From Capitulum mitella (Eukaryota > Arthropoda > Thecostraca > Pollicipedomorpha > Pollicipedidae), in the NCBI GenBank assembly GCA_030062745.1, contig CP099839.1:4697115-4761114 (forward strand): a stretch of 64,000 nt of DNA, written 5' to 3'. Positions 34,649 to 44,832 of the stretch are shown piece after piece (the stretch's first letter is position 1; every line of letters begins with the position of its first letter). The position numbers and the translations under genes are program-made. Under the pieces are notes generated by a model. The model had not been told where the DNA came from, did no database searches, and was given only the letters and a program-made list of their open reading frames with translations.

Positions 34649-37600
34649 GTGAGACACCGGAAAAAACTGACCGATCCGATATCCCACACATCGGAAAAAA
34701 ACCGACAACCAGTCACAGCCTGCCACCCACTAAAAATAGACATCCGGTCCATAGTCAGCGGACGAAAATACGTCGAAGGCCTGATTCACATCATCGGCCA
34801 AAAAAGATAACCAAATCTTCTATGGTACGTCAGAAACATATCATATCAAACATAACATATCAAACATATAAGCAGAAGCACACCTGGGGAAGCTGGCTTC
34901 CGTCCCGCAGAGCCCCAGTGGTCCGGTCTGGTCTGGTCCGGTCCGGTGGTCCGTCCCAGCCATCGTCCCGCCGAGACCCAGTGGTTGGCCCCAGCTGCCG
35001 GTGTGCCGGCCGGCCGTCGCCGTCCGCCCGGCCGGGCCCTGCTCTCAGTGACGGCGCGTTTTTGCCGACAATGGGCTGCGCGTGATCCGCAGCCGGTGGT
35101 TATTGGCTCTCGGTGTCGGGAAGTGTCCCGTCACGTGGCGGCGTGGTCGGCGCCTGCCGTGGGACCCGGCGACGGGGACGTGCCCGCCGCCCGGCCGCCG
35201 ACGACGCACGGCCGGACCGTTAGCGGCGCCGAGACGAACCGCCGGCCGGGCGGGCTGACCAGACCGCGCTGCGCCGCCGTCAGCCGACTCCTGACTGTCT
35301 CCTGGCAACTGACTCCTGACTGTCTACTCCTGACTGCCGATTCCTGACCGCTGAAACCTCACCGCCGACTCCTGACTGCCGATTCCCGACTGCCGATTTC
35401 TGACTGTCGATTCCGGACCGCCAACTCCTGACCGCCAACTTCCGGACGACAACTTCCGACTGTTGACTCCTGACTGCTGCCTGGCCCTCCTGACTAACCA
35501 TACCTGACTGTCGCCTGGTCTTCCTGAATACCGGCCCCTGCCTGTCGACTTCTGACTGTCGACTCCTGTCTACCGACTCCTGACTGCCACCTGGTCCTCC
35601 CAAATACCAACTCCTGCCTGGCGACTCCTGCTGGTTGTCCTGATTATTCTCTGGTCGTCTCGATGGTTGCCCGACACAGTTTAGCTGGAATGGGCCCATC
35701 AGCGCCTCCGAAGCAAAACGACGTGACCATGGCTAAGATTAACGGGTGTGAACGTCCGCCGTACCCACACAATGGCTGGGATTTTATCTCCAGCCCGCGG
35801 TGTCAGCACGCCTCTACCGCACCATTCGTGGCTATAGATCACTACCCCGGGTCCCGGACTGAAATACCCACTGTGGAGCGGGAACAACAGCTTTCATCGG
35901 ACCGTTTCACTGAATGCCACGTTTTTGCTCCACTGTTGGAGCGTACATGAAGTTCTTGTACAACCACTGACATATTTTCACGCATGGACAGCCGATGCAT
36001 CTCATGGCTTGTGGTGCGATGTGGGGGGAAATGAAACTGCAAAAAATGCGTTCATGGACCATTGACCACCTTCCGTTTGTCTGAATGTTTCATTTCCTCA
36101 TGCGAAAACATAACGCATGGTTTATGCGTGAGTGCGGTATATCTGACACCAAACCAGAGAGGCTTAATGTAACGTCGGCCTTCAGAACCTGACACGGATT
36201 CGTTTTGGTTTTTCGCCGCCGCGAAGCGGCACCGAATAACCGAAACGATTTATGGCCATGCTACGCTATGATTTGAGTACCGTCTGCGTACGCTGACGTC
36301 CTCTGGAGTCCGCTGGCTCCTTCTAACGGGTGCGTGGCCACTTTCAGAGCCGGCCGCGGCCAGGAGGGGCCGCCGCCGCTGTTCCGCTACTACGTGCTGG
36401 GTCGGCAGGGCGAGGTGCAGCAGACGTTCCTCTCGCCGCACGACTTCGCGTCGCTGGCGCCGCAGCGGCGCGGCTCCCTGCTGAGCGGCCGGCGGCCGGA
36501 GGACGACGGCCGGCCGCAGCTCGACAGCGTGGTGGCCACCGTCGGCACCATCGTCAACGCCGAGGTGGCCTCGCTCGGCGAACACGGCCACAGCACGGTG
36601 GCGCCGCAGGTGATCCGGTATCCGGACCCGGCGGATCCGCCGTCCGGCGCGGGTCCGGGAGCGGCCGGCGTCGCGGCCGCCGCCGCCGGAGCCGGAGCCG
36701 GCCGCCGCCGTCGCGGCCGCCACCGCAGACCTCGAGCCGGTGCTGCCCTCGGCGCTGGGCCCGGCCGAGATGGCGCTGCTGTCGCGTCTCAACGTGGTGC
36801 TGCTGCCGGACCCGGAGGTGGCCATGACGACTGAGGTGCCGCTGGAGGAAGTGGCGTACCTGCAGACTGAGCCGCCGCAGCCGCCGCAGCCGGCGCAGCC
36901 GGCGCCGCCGCCGGCGGCCGGGGGGCCGCACCAAACGCGCGCGCCTACCGGCGGCGCGGACCCCACGGCCGGCGGTCAGACGTCGGTCCGGGCGGCCGAG
37001 CAGGCGGCGGTCCGCCTGCCGCTGCTGAGCGGCGACGGCGGCGGGCTACGGCCCTTCTCGGAGGCCGAGCTGCTGAACCTGCTGCCGGCCGGAGACGACG
37101 CCGCCGCCTGGGATGGCAGCGAGCCGTACCCGCTGTACCCGATGCACCCGACCCTGTCTCGGCTGATGCCGGTGGTGCAGCACGTCGTGGGAGCGTCGGC
37201 GGCCGACGCTGCGAAAGAGTTGGCGGCAGACGTCGCGGAGGAGACGGCGGGGACGGAGGCAGAGTCGGCGGCAGGTGACGGCCGGCAGCCGACGACCCAG
37301 AGCTCTGACGATCCGGCCGCCGCCATCCTCAACAGGGAGACCGTGAACCCCGAGCAGGAGCAGACGATGGAAGATCTGATCCAGCTGCTGATGCTCCAGA
37401 ACACCTCTGAGCTAGAGGACCTCAGTTCTGCGGAAACGGCAGAAACTGCCGGCAATGCGAACGCTCCCTCCGACAGTCAGGTGCTTGGGGAAGACGAGTC
37501 CGGAAACCCGTCTGAATCTTCTTCCGGACAAGGACCCGACGACAGCCATCTCTTCAGTTCCGACGACTCGAATGGCGAGCTGCAGCCACTCGAGACCGTG

Positions 37601-40600
37601 CCGAGCTCGTTTCCCGCGTGGTCCGCCGAGCTGGAAGACCCTCCGTCGGCGCCGGACGAAGAGGCCGCCCTGAGCCCTGACGACCTGCTCCTGGTGGTCG
37701 GGGACGCGCCGGCGCCGGGTGGCGGCCAGCCGCCGGTGCATCGGGACCAGGAGCGGCAGGATCCGCAGCAGGAGCAGGAGGGAAGCGGCGCCGCGCCGCC
37801 GCCGGTCGTCTTCACGCTGTCCAGTCTGTTCCGGCCAGGTGCGCAGGCCGCCGGTGGTCACCTGCTGTCGCGGCCCGCCCAGGACGGCTCCGGCCAGGGA
37901 GAGCTCGAGCCGACCCTGCCGGCGGCCGCCGACGATGGCCCGGAGAGGCTGGAGGCGACGGTGCTGCAGGACTCGCAGCACGGACAGCACCTCCCCGACG
38001 AACACCAGGCTGTTGCCGTTTCCGGTGGAGAGTCTTTTGGAGGTGACCTGAGTTCAAAGCCCAGTCCTCTTCAACAAGGCAGTGACAGTGGAGAGCACAC
38101 GCAACATGCTGGCACTCAACACGATGGAGATGGGCAGAGCCACAGCCAGCACGAACGGTCTTCAGCATCTGGATGGAGTCCATCATGACGACCATCACGG
38201 AGAGCACCACGATGAGGCCGAGCATGGGAACCACCATGGGGAACACCACGATGAAGACGTACACGAGGAACATCACGAGGAACACCTTGGCGAAATCGAC
38301 CACGGAGAGCATCACGGGCGAACACCATGATGAAGCAGGACATGGGGATCATCACGGGGAACACCATGATGAAGCCGGACATGGAGACCATCATGGGGAA
38401 CATCATGGTGAGGCCGGCCATGGGGACCATCACGGAGCACATCATGACGACGCCCATAACGGAGAGAACCACGGAGAACACCATAATGGCGCGCACGGCG
38501 CGAGCCACGGCGAACACCACAGTGGCCATCATGGCAGTCAGCACCATGGTCATCACGGAGGTCACGGTGGCCACGGAGCAGAGACGAACAGTCCTGCTCT
38601 TCAGAAGCCGCCAGAGGGAAGCCTGGGGCTAGAGGACACTCTGCTGCCTGTGGACGAACGAACCAGGACGTTTGTTGAAAACAACAATCGATTGGCGCTG
38701 TCCATTTATCGGAACCTGGCGCCAGACTTCCGCAAACAGAACATGGTCATGTCGCCGCTAGGTGTCACCAGCAGTCTAGCGTTGCTGTTTCTGGGCTCCC
38801 GCGGTAGCACGGCTGATGAGTTAGATGCCCTCCTGCAGCTGGACTCAATGACTAACTTTAACCCTCATGTTGGGTACTTTCAAGTTCCTGCGCTACATGA
38901 ACCAACTCAACGATGTTCATACGACGGCTGTCTGCAACGCCATCCTCAAACATTCGGTAAGCTGCCCCTCAGTGTTTTGTTCTGAGAGTCCCTTACTCGA
39001 AAAATAACGCAAGCTTCGGGAAATGCAGTGACCGTTGAGATGAACTGAAGTTCAACAAGACGTAAGCATCCATGACTGTGGATTCCAGGGGTATTACAAA
39101 CGGTTATTCCTCAATTGGTTCTTGAATTAGTGTGCGTTTCCCATCCGGCTTACTCTGTGGATTTAGCTGCAGACATCGTTTTGGTTTCCCGGATCATGAT
39201 CATCGTTTTCCGATCGGACATGTTTCAAGTCCTGAAACCGAGGAGAAAAGTATCTGATACGTTCTCTAAAATGGCCGTTTTGGAACAGGCGAAATCGCGT
39301 TTTTTCATATTGACCCTTCATTTGGGTATGAGCAAAGCATCAACCAGGGGGAAAAGCGAGTGTTCAGACTTAGGAGAAGGTACATATTTTTTAACCAATG
39401 CCGTGTTTTTTAGGCTCCAAAGGGTGACCCGAAAGCAACCGAATACAACATGTGTTCTGTTACAGGACAAGGGCGACATGTTCAGCGGCTATCAGTTCTT
39501 GATCGGTCGCTTCTATGGACCCGTCATCAAGTCGAATGTAAGCATACCTTACGTTCACTTTGCATTTCTTTTTCACATTCCGTTGTGCGTTCCCAATGAC
39601 TTTTCATTCGCAGTGACCACCTTTTCGGGAAGGGCTGTACAGTTTAGCGGATGACGGTGGACGAAACGTTTCATGGTTTACGTCTATACTGGAAAGACTA
39701 GAGGCCCTGTCGAACGTTGCTCGCCGGTTGACGGCGGACCGTTCCATCGTCCAGGTCGACGCGGGAGAGATGAGCAGTACGGTGCAGGCCGAGATCAACA
39801 GGTGCGTCTCGGAGACCACGGGTGGGAGAGCTGACAGCTTCGTGTCGGACCCGGAGGCTCTGCCTGCCATCAACCCGTCCCTGGTCGCCGCCAGCGCCAC
39901 CTACTTCAACGTAAGACGCGGCGGGCGCCGGGCCGAACTCTGCCGGGGCGAAAGGGGAGAGGTTCGCCAACTTAGCGGAAGTTGAACGTTGAACCAATGA
40001 GTGTTGCACGGAGAGAAAGCAAAGATACTCTCTCTCCCCCCCCCCCGTCTCTCTCTTCTTCGAACTCGGGTTCGTGGTCGAGTCATTGTCCTACAGCTCA
40101 GGGGAAAATCAGCGCGATTCAGCAGTGAAGATAACTGGTTTTGCATGTACGTTATGCAGGATTTACGGCTCGTAAAACGAGCGCAAGTCTATTTCCGACC
40201 AATGTGAAGGAGGCGGAAGTTTGCTGTTTTTTTACATTGTTTCCGACGGTCGATGTCGTGATTCTGGAAGCGACTTGTTAGCCAGCTGTCACAGCCGCCG
40301 CCGACGGCCACTGGCAGCGGCCTGACGGGACCATTCCACCTGCAGGGCAGCCTGTCGCCGGAGCTGGACGTGCAGCTGGTGGAGATGCAGTTCCTCCGGT
40401 TCCCGTCGGCGCTGCGGCGCGTTCTGAGCACGGCCGGCCTGGGCGTGCGCGGCCTCCTGCCGGCCGGCTACAGCGCCGAGCACGACGCCACGGTGGCGGC
40501 GCTGCCGTACGCCGGCGGCCAGCTGCAGTTGGTGCTGGTGCTGCCCGGCCGCGGCGGCAGCTTCAGCGCCGACGGGCTGGCGCAGCTGGAGGCGCGCCTC

Positions 40601-41338
40601 ACGCCGGCCGTCTGGCGGCAGCTGGTCCGCGCCGCCAGCCCGCAGTCGGTGGAGGTGACGGTGCCGCTGGTGGCGCACCGGACCGACCTGGACCTGCGGC
40701 CGGCGCTGCGCCGGCTCGGCGTGCGCGCGGCCGCCGAGCCGGCCGAGGCCGACTTCTCCGGCGTGAACGGCATCAGAGACCTGACGCTGGGCGGCCTGCT
40801 GCAGCTGGCCGAGTTCCACCTGGGCGACGGCCACCTCCTGCACCTGGCACACGAAGGCCATGGGGACCAGCACGGTCACGGTGACCACCACGGCCATCAC
40901 GGAGACCACTCGGTCCACGGAGACCACGCGGACCACGGACACCACGGAGACCACTCGGCCCACGGAGACCACGCAGACCACGGAGACCACTCGGCCCACG
41001 GAGAGCACGCGGACCATGGAGACCACTCGGCCCACGCAGACCACGCAGGCCACGCAGACCACCCCATTGCGGAGGCGTCGGTGGCGGCGGGCGCGGCGGC
41101 CCCCTCTGCCAGGTCGATTGGAGACTCGCCCTGGACGGTGGGGCCGTCACGCCTGCCCTGGGAACAGCCGGCCGGGCCCACCCAGCAGCTGCCACAGCTG
41201 CCGCCGGCAGAGCTCGGAACCCGCACCCCGCCGGCGGCGATCAAGTTCGAGCGCGCCTTCCTGTACGCGGTGCGACACGGTCCGACCGGCGCCCTCCTGC
41301 TGGCCGGGCGGTACCTGGACCCGCACAGCTTCGTGTAG
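34476..41338 (+). CDS. Secreted serpin with long N-terminal extension and two His-rich arrays
   Basis: Serpin-fold protein. Exons: 34476-34648, 36348-38956, 39466-39537, 39614-39910, 40346-41338; phases match throughout. It has a signal peptide, then about 800 unrecognised residues ending in a His-rich array. Then come serpin helix A and strand elements (NNRLALSIYRNLAPD, NMVMSPLGVTSSLALLFLGS), the EINRCVSETTGG helix, LPYAGGQLQLVLVLPG, ADFSGVNGIRDL, a second His-rich array where the reactive-centre loop should be, and the terminal FLYAVRHGPTGALLLAGRYL. About 1380 residues against about 400 usual. Four +1 frame breaks (about 36.65 kb, 38156, 38319, 38881) and an in-frame TGA at 39614 interrupt the model, so a pseudogene or sequence errors must be considered. 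The conserved C-terminal half argues for recent selection. Confidence 0.8.
34649..36347 (+). other. Serpin intron 1 with degenerate repeat
   Basis: It contains at 35275-35660 an imperfect minisatellite built from CTCCTGACTGCCGA-like units. It ends in CACTTTCAG at 36347, a good acceptor. No other exon is recognised. Confidence 0.55.
35275..35660. repeat. Degenerate minisatellite, GACTCCTGACTGCC units
   Basis: About twenty imperfect copies of a 9- to 18-bp motif. Frames through it on the minus strand (RQSGV / SQESV) are repeat artefacts. Confidence 0.85.
36348..38956 (+). CDS. Serpin exon 2, N-terminal extension, His array 1, start of serpin domain
   Basis: 2609 nt, donor GTAAGC at 38957. The first part is acidic/Ala/Pro-rich with GQEGPPPLFRYYVLGRQGEV and MEDLIQLLMLQNTSELEDL and no known domain. 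The His-rich array spans about 38170-38575, and the serpin domain begins near 38660. The frame moves +1 near 36.65 kb, at 38156, at 38319 and at 38881. At 38319 a single extra C is visible by comparison with the next repeat unit (CATCACGGGCGAACACC against CATCACGGGGAACACC). At 38881 removing one C restores FKFLRYMNQL. Confidence 0.75.
38170..38575 (+). repeat. His-rich coding array 1 (39-bp period)
   Basis: Tandem units encoding GEHHDEAGHGDHH and variants; the best copies repeat every 39 bp (13 codons), becoming irregular and His/Gly-rich at the end. Confidence 0.92.
39466..39537 (+). CDS. Serpin exon 3 (72 nt)
   Basis: 24 codons, phase 0 to 0, acceptor TTACAG and donor GTAAGC. DKGDMFSGYQFLIGRFYGPV corresponds to the serpin segment leading to the conserved YYGA-V element. 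Confidence 0.75.
39614..39910 (+). CDS. Serpin exon 4, with TGA as first codon
   Basis: 99 codons to donor GTAAGA. Phase 0 reading gives TGA at 39614-39616, then an open frame (GLYSLADDGGRNVSWF) and the clear serpin block EINRCVSETTGG to AASATYFN. No alternative acceptor in the right phase was found. Either the border is wrong, a base is wrong, or the gene is damaged. Confidence 0.65.
40346..41338 (+). CDS. Serpin exon 5, beta-sheet core, His array 2 and C terminus
   Basis: 331 codons including the stop, phase 0, acceptor CCTGCAG, uninterrupted to TAG 41336-41338. Serpin signatures: MQFLRFPSA, LPYAGGQLQLVLVLPG, LTPAVWRQLV, VEVTVPLVA, ADFSGVNGIRDL, then strand 5A-like GLLQLAEFHLGDG. The His-rich array follows (about 40855-41070), then EASVAAGAAAPSARS, which resembles an Ala-rich serpin hinge, and AFLYAVRHGPTGALLLAGRY, the conserved s4B-s5B end. 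Confidence 0.88.
   Translation, partial: GSLSPELDVQLVEMQFLRFPSALRRVLSTAGLGVRGLLPAGYSAEHDATVAALPYAGGQLQLVLVLPGRGGSFSADGLAQLEARLTPAVWRQLVRAASPQSVEVTVPLVAHRTDLDLRPALRRLGVRAAAEPAEADFSGVNGIRDLTLGGLLQLAEFHLGDGHLLHLAHEGHGDQHGHGDHHGHHGDHSVHGDHADHGHHGDHSAHGDHADHGDHSAHGEHADHGDHSAHADHAGHADHPIAEASVAAGAAAPSARSIGDSPWTVGPSRLPWEQPAGPTQQLPQLPPAELGTRTPPAAIKFERAFLYAVRHGPTGALLLAGRYLDPHSFV
40855..41072 (+). repeat. His-rich coding array 2 in the reactive-loop region (12-bp/36-bp units)
   Basis: Units encoding HGDHSAHGDHAD and variants with a 12-bp sub-period (GACCACGCGGAC-like) grouped in about 36-bp higher units. Sequence and period differ from array 1, so this is an independent expansion. Confidence 0.93.
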
Positions 41339-44300
41339 GACGCGGCACCGGCGGTCGGTGGCCTGTCGTCCGCTGGGCAGGGTGGCGAGGTCTGCCGGAC
41401 AGGACGGGGGCGGTAGGACCGATGAGTGCGGTCCGGCGGACGGTGGGCTGTTGTCCGGCGGGCGGCTGACGGTCGGCTGATGGACAGTTGTTTGTCGGAT
41501 GGACAACAGGCCGTCGTTGAATAGGTTCAAAGCGGACGCGTGATCTGCGGAATGTAAGAGCCAGGACGCGTGTTACCAATACTGATCTGTCTGCGTCATG
41601 CAGAAGCAGCGGTCCTGGCTCTGGGAACCTTTCAGAGTATACGGATCAGATTGGTGCGAGGTAGATCGAAGACAAATTTACATGCGAGGAGCTTGTGAGT
41701 TTAAGAAGGCATGATGTTCCTGCATTAGCTGGCATTTCGTTGATAACGGCCTACTTGTTTGCTTACTGCATCGTTAAACACATCACATATTTATTGTTAC
41801 GTTGAGGACCTTCATGTTCTAAATCATACTGGGACATGCCTATCTAAGAACCCTTTCATGTGAACGTCTGTAGAGCTGTTATTTGTTACACTTCGCATGC
41901 CGGCATCTCGGCCGCGTTTATATCGCGGTTGTGATCAAAGGCGGTTGTTGAATTGGGTATGCAAGCCGGGGTTTCGACCTGTCTACTGGGTTCCGGCTCC
42001 CTGCAGCTGTGTTATTTCAACACTTCAGAGGGAACCCGACGACTAGGTGCTCTACAGTCAACATATGGACCCCAAATTCGCACTTCTGCACGCAAGCGTT
42101 ACCATCTTTCAGACGCCAATCAAATTCACACCTGTGTATGCAGGCGTGACTGTCTTCTTGGTTCCAATCAATTTCACACTTAATGCATGCAGAAGTTAGT
42201 TTCCGTTCTCACGAAAGCAGTGAATTTTGATTTGCTGACAATGTGAAAAACATGGCGGGAATCCATACGCTGGCTAGGACATGAGCTGGATTGATGCCGA
42301 CTGTTGTGCCGGTTTTCTGAATTGCCTTCTGATCTATCTGACCTGTTTTCTTCGTCCGCAGTGCACCAGTGTGTCCCGTTGTCATGTTTCTCAGCAGCAT
42401 CCATTTGTGCGGCGTGGCAAATGCGTCAATACACTGCGTCGAAAAAACCCAGAAACTGGCACTTCTGCCTCCAGTTGGAACCAGTGACAGATGAAAATGA
42501 GAAGCAGTTGCTGACGGTTTAAAACACTATACTCAGCGACGGACAGACGGAGCGGCGCTGCCGAGACGATAGAGCGGTGACTCGCATCTCCGGGCTTCGC
42601 GCTGAAGCTCAGAAGCGTGTCGTGGAAGACCAGAGACAACGTCTGCGATACGTCCGAGATGGTACGGCGCATTTCCGCGATGTTCAGGTGAACAAGGCTA
42701 TAGACGTTTCCGTGGTAATTCTACCACGGACCGAACGTCACGCGGCTATCTGGAGCGAAACTGCGTCCTGAATGGAACAAGTTTGTGATCGGTGATTTAA
42801 ACGGCCACCGTCCATGATGGAAGTCGAACATGACGAAACGTAATATAACGCCAGTGACATGCAATACCCAGCGATTGCTGCCATGCTCACTGTGTCACAA
42901 TGGCTGACAGAAACCATGGTGAGAACGCTAGGAAGATTGGAGGTACAAGTGCCGATAAACAACCCATCGCCACAGTAACGCTAAATGCCCTGGGTGGACG
43001 CAAGTTTCTGAGAAACCAACCCTGACCCTGAGGCTATCGCCAAGCCAAACGTCCATTCCGCGCATCGGGATCTGCCTTCCGCGCGCGCGTAAAACGACGG
43101 CTACGACGAACTCGAGTCACTGCAACGCCCATCGCTGAACCGCTTCTGCGCGAATCGGTGACTCAAGTCATGTATTTGGCAATACAAAGCGAGACCAAGG
43201 AAACACCTCTCGTGTCCAGATCACACGGTCAGAGCACACCATCCCCTACTGCCATGCATGTTACTCGCATACCAAAAGCGACGCGCGCTTTCGAGAGCAC
43301 ACTCGGCCAATTTTGGCAGCATTTCAACACGGGGCCGAATACGTCACTGAACCGCGAAACTCACTGACTAGCGAAGATTTCGAAATTTTGGCACGTCGCA
43401 GTACCGAAAATGGAAACATTTCACATACGCGCAAATCTGAGGTGACTTCAGAGATCACACAGTCCACGAACCACCCGCGTTCCCCTCGACCTGTTCTCTT
43501 CGAGCTGCAAGGCCGGCACGTCATAACGTCCTCGTCGATATCCAGCAGACTACCTGACATGAACAGGCACTTTCACCCCGTCACAGAGCCACGCAATCCC
43601 AAACCCGCCGACCCGTCAGAAGCATATTCACAGCATTCGAAGGCTAAACGTTAGAGGACATCTACCAATATTACAGACAGCTGAAGCCTCAAGTCAGCGC
43701 CACTGCAACGACCAAAACGCGTTCTTCCTCAACAGAACGTTTTGTACTTCTTGAGCCGAATCCAAAACTGAAAAGGCCTCTTCTTCTCAGACCTGTCTTA
43801 TTCAATACGGAGCGCTTGCCGCGGCACGTTTGGCCCCCCTCCCATCGCGTTTAAGGCTGCGCTGAGCCGCGGACGGTGCGGAGACACCCAGGACCGGCTC
43901 AGCGCGAGCCTCTGACATCAGCTCCGTTCGCGGTGTCCCCTCCTGCCCGCTGCGGCGGCGGGCCGGCGCCACAAAGGCGACCAGCCCGCCGCCGCCGTCC
44001 GAAAACAGCCGCCAAGGGCGGCCAGCCTTCCCAACCGGCTTTGCTTTCGTTTGACGGCGAAACCGTTCAAAAATGAGCCGTAGAAAAATCGGCGGCGCCG
44101 CCGCCGGCGGCCGGCGGCAGGCGAGAACTCGGCACGACCGCGAGATGATACGCCGACTCGGACTTTTCACCGACGACGGCTGCAAGACCGCGTATCGCTG
44201 CCATCGCGCACGACACGGAACACATCTTACGGCTCAAGCTCAGACTTTTAGCCGAAAACAGGGCACGGACCCCAGACTGAAACCACCGACAGGTGGACGG

Positions 44301-44485
44301 ACTAAGCCGCTGACAGAGTTACCTCGGCCTCGGACGAATTCGGACATTTTTCCGTCGGCGGTCTGTGATCGGAGTCGAAACTGCAGAGGGTGAGCACGCT
44401 CGGCCCATGTCACCTGACAGTAAGTAGAAGACGTCCTCCGCCAACAGCGCGGAGATCCTGAGGAAAGAGTCGGGCCAAGTCGTTC
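41339..44485. other. Serpin/Pdcd4 intergenic region
   Basis: No gene is recognised and no clear AATAAA follows the serpin stop. A GC-rich patch at 43.85-44.2 kb contains a short ATG frame (from 44073, basic, 106 codons) without similarity that I recognise. Confidence 0.5.
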
Positions 44486-44519
44486 AAGGCGGGCAAGCCC
44501 GGTTCCGGGTCCTGGATCC

Positions 44520-44661
44520 ACTTGCGGCCCCAGTCCCGGCTCCGGCTCCGGCTCCGGCTCCGACTCCGACTCCGACTCCGACTCCGGCTTCGGCTCCCGC
44601 TCAGACTCCGACTCCGGTTCAAGTTCCAGCCCTGGTCCCGGCTCCGGCTCCGGCTCCGGTT

Positions 44662-44723
<62 letters not shown>

Positions 44724-44740
44724 AGCCCGGCTCCTGTTCC
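44520..44740. repeat. Hexanucleotide array (GGCTCC)n
   Basis: About 35 imperfect 6-bp units, plus strand GGCTCC with GACTCC and GGTTCC variants. It starts less than 30 nt downstream of the Pdcd4 stop codon on the minus strand, so it lies in its expected 3' UTR as GGAGCC repeats. Confidence 0.97.
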
Positions 44741-44753
44741 TGTTCCAGCCCGC

Positions 44754-44832
44754 TCAGTAGGCCAGCGGGAAGAGATCGCCCCGCTCCTTGATCCGGCCGC
44801 CGTCGCCCTCCGACACGAAGCGCTTGCGTCCC
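44754..44832 (-). CDS. Pdcd4: Pdcd4 exon 9, conserved C terminus
   Basis: Acceptor TGTTCGCAG. It encodes [20 protein letters not shown] and ends PLAY-stop (TGA at 44754-44756). Nearly identical to the human end over its first 14 residues. Confidence 0.95.

Noticed and set aside
38862..38885. A GT-AG intron between serpin HVGYF and KFLRYMNQL
   Set aside because: It would be about 20 nt, too short for splicing; one extra base explains it better.
44073..44393. Small basic protein of 106 residues
   Set aside because: Only an ATG and an open frame in GC-rich DNA; nothing recognisable and no supporting context.
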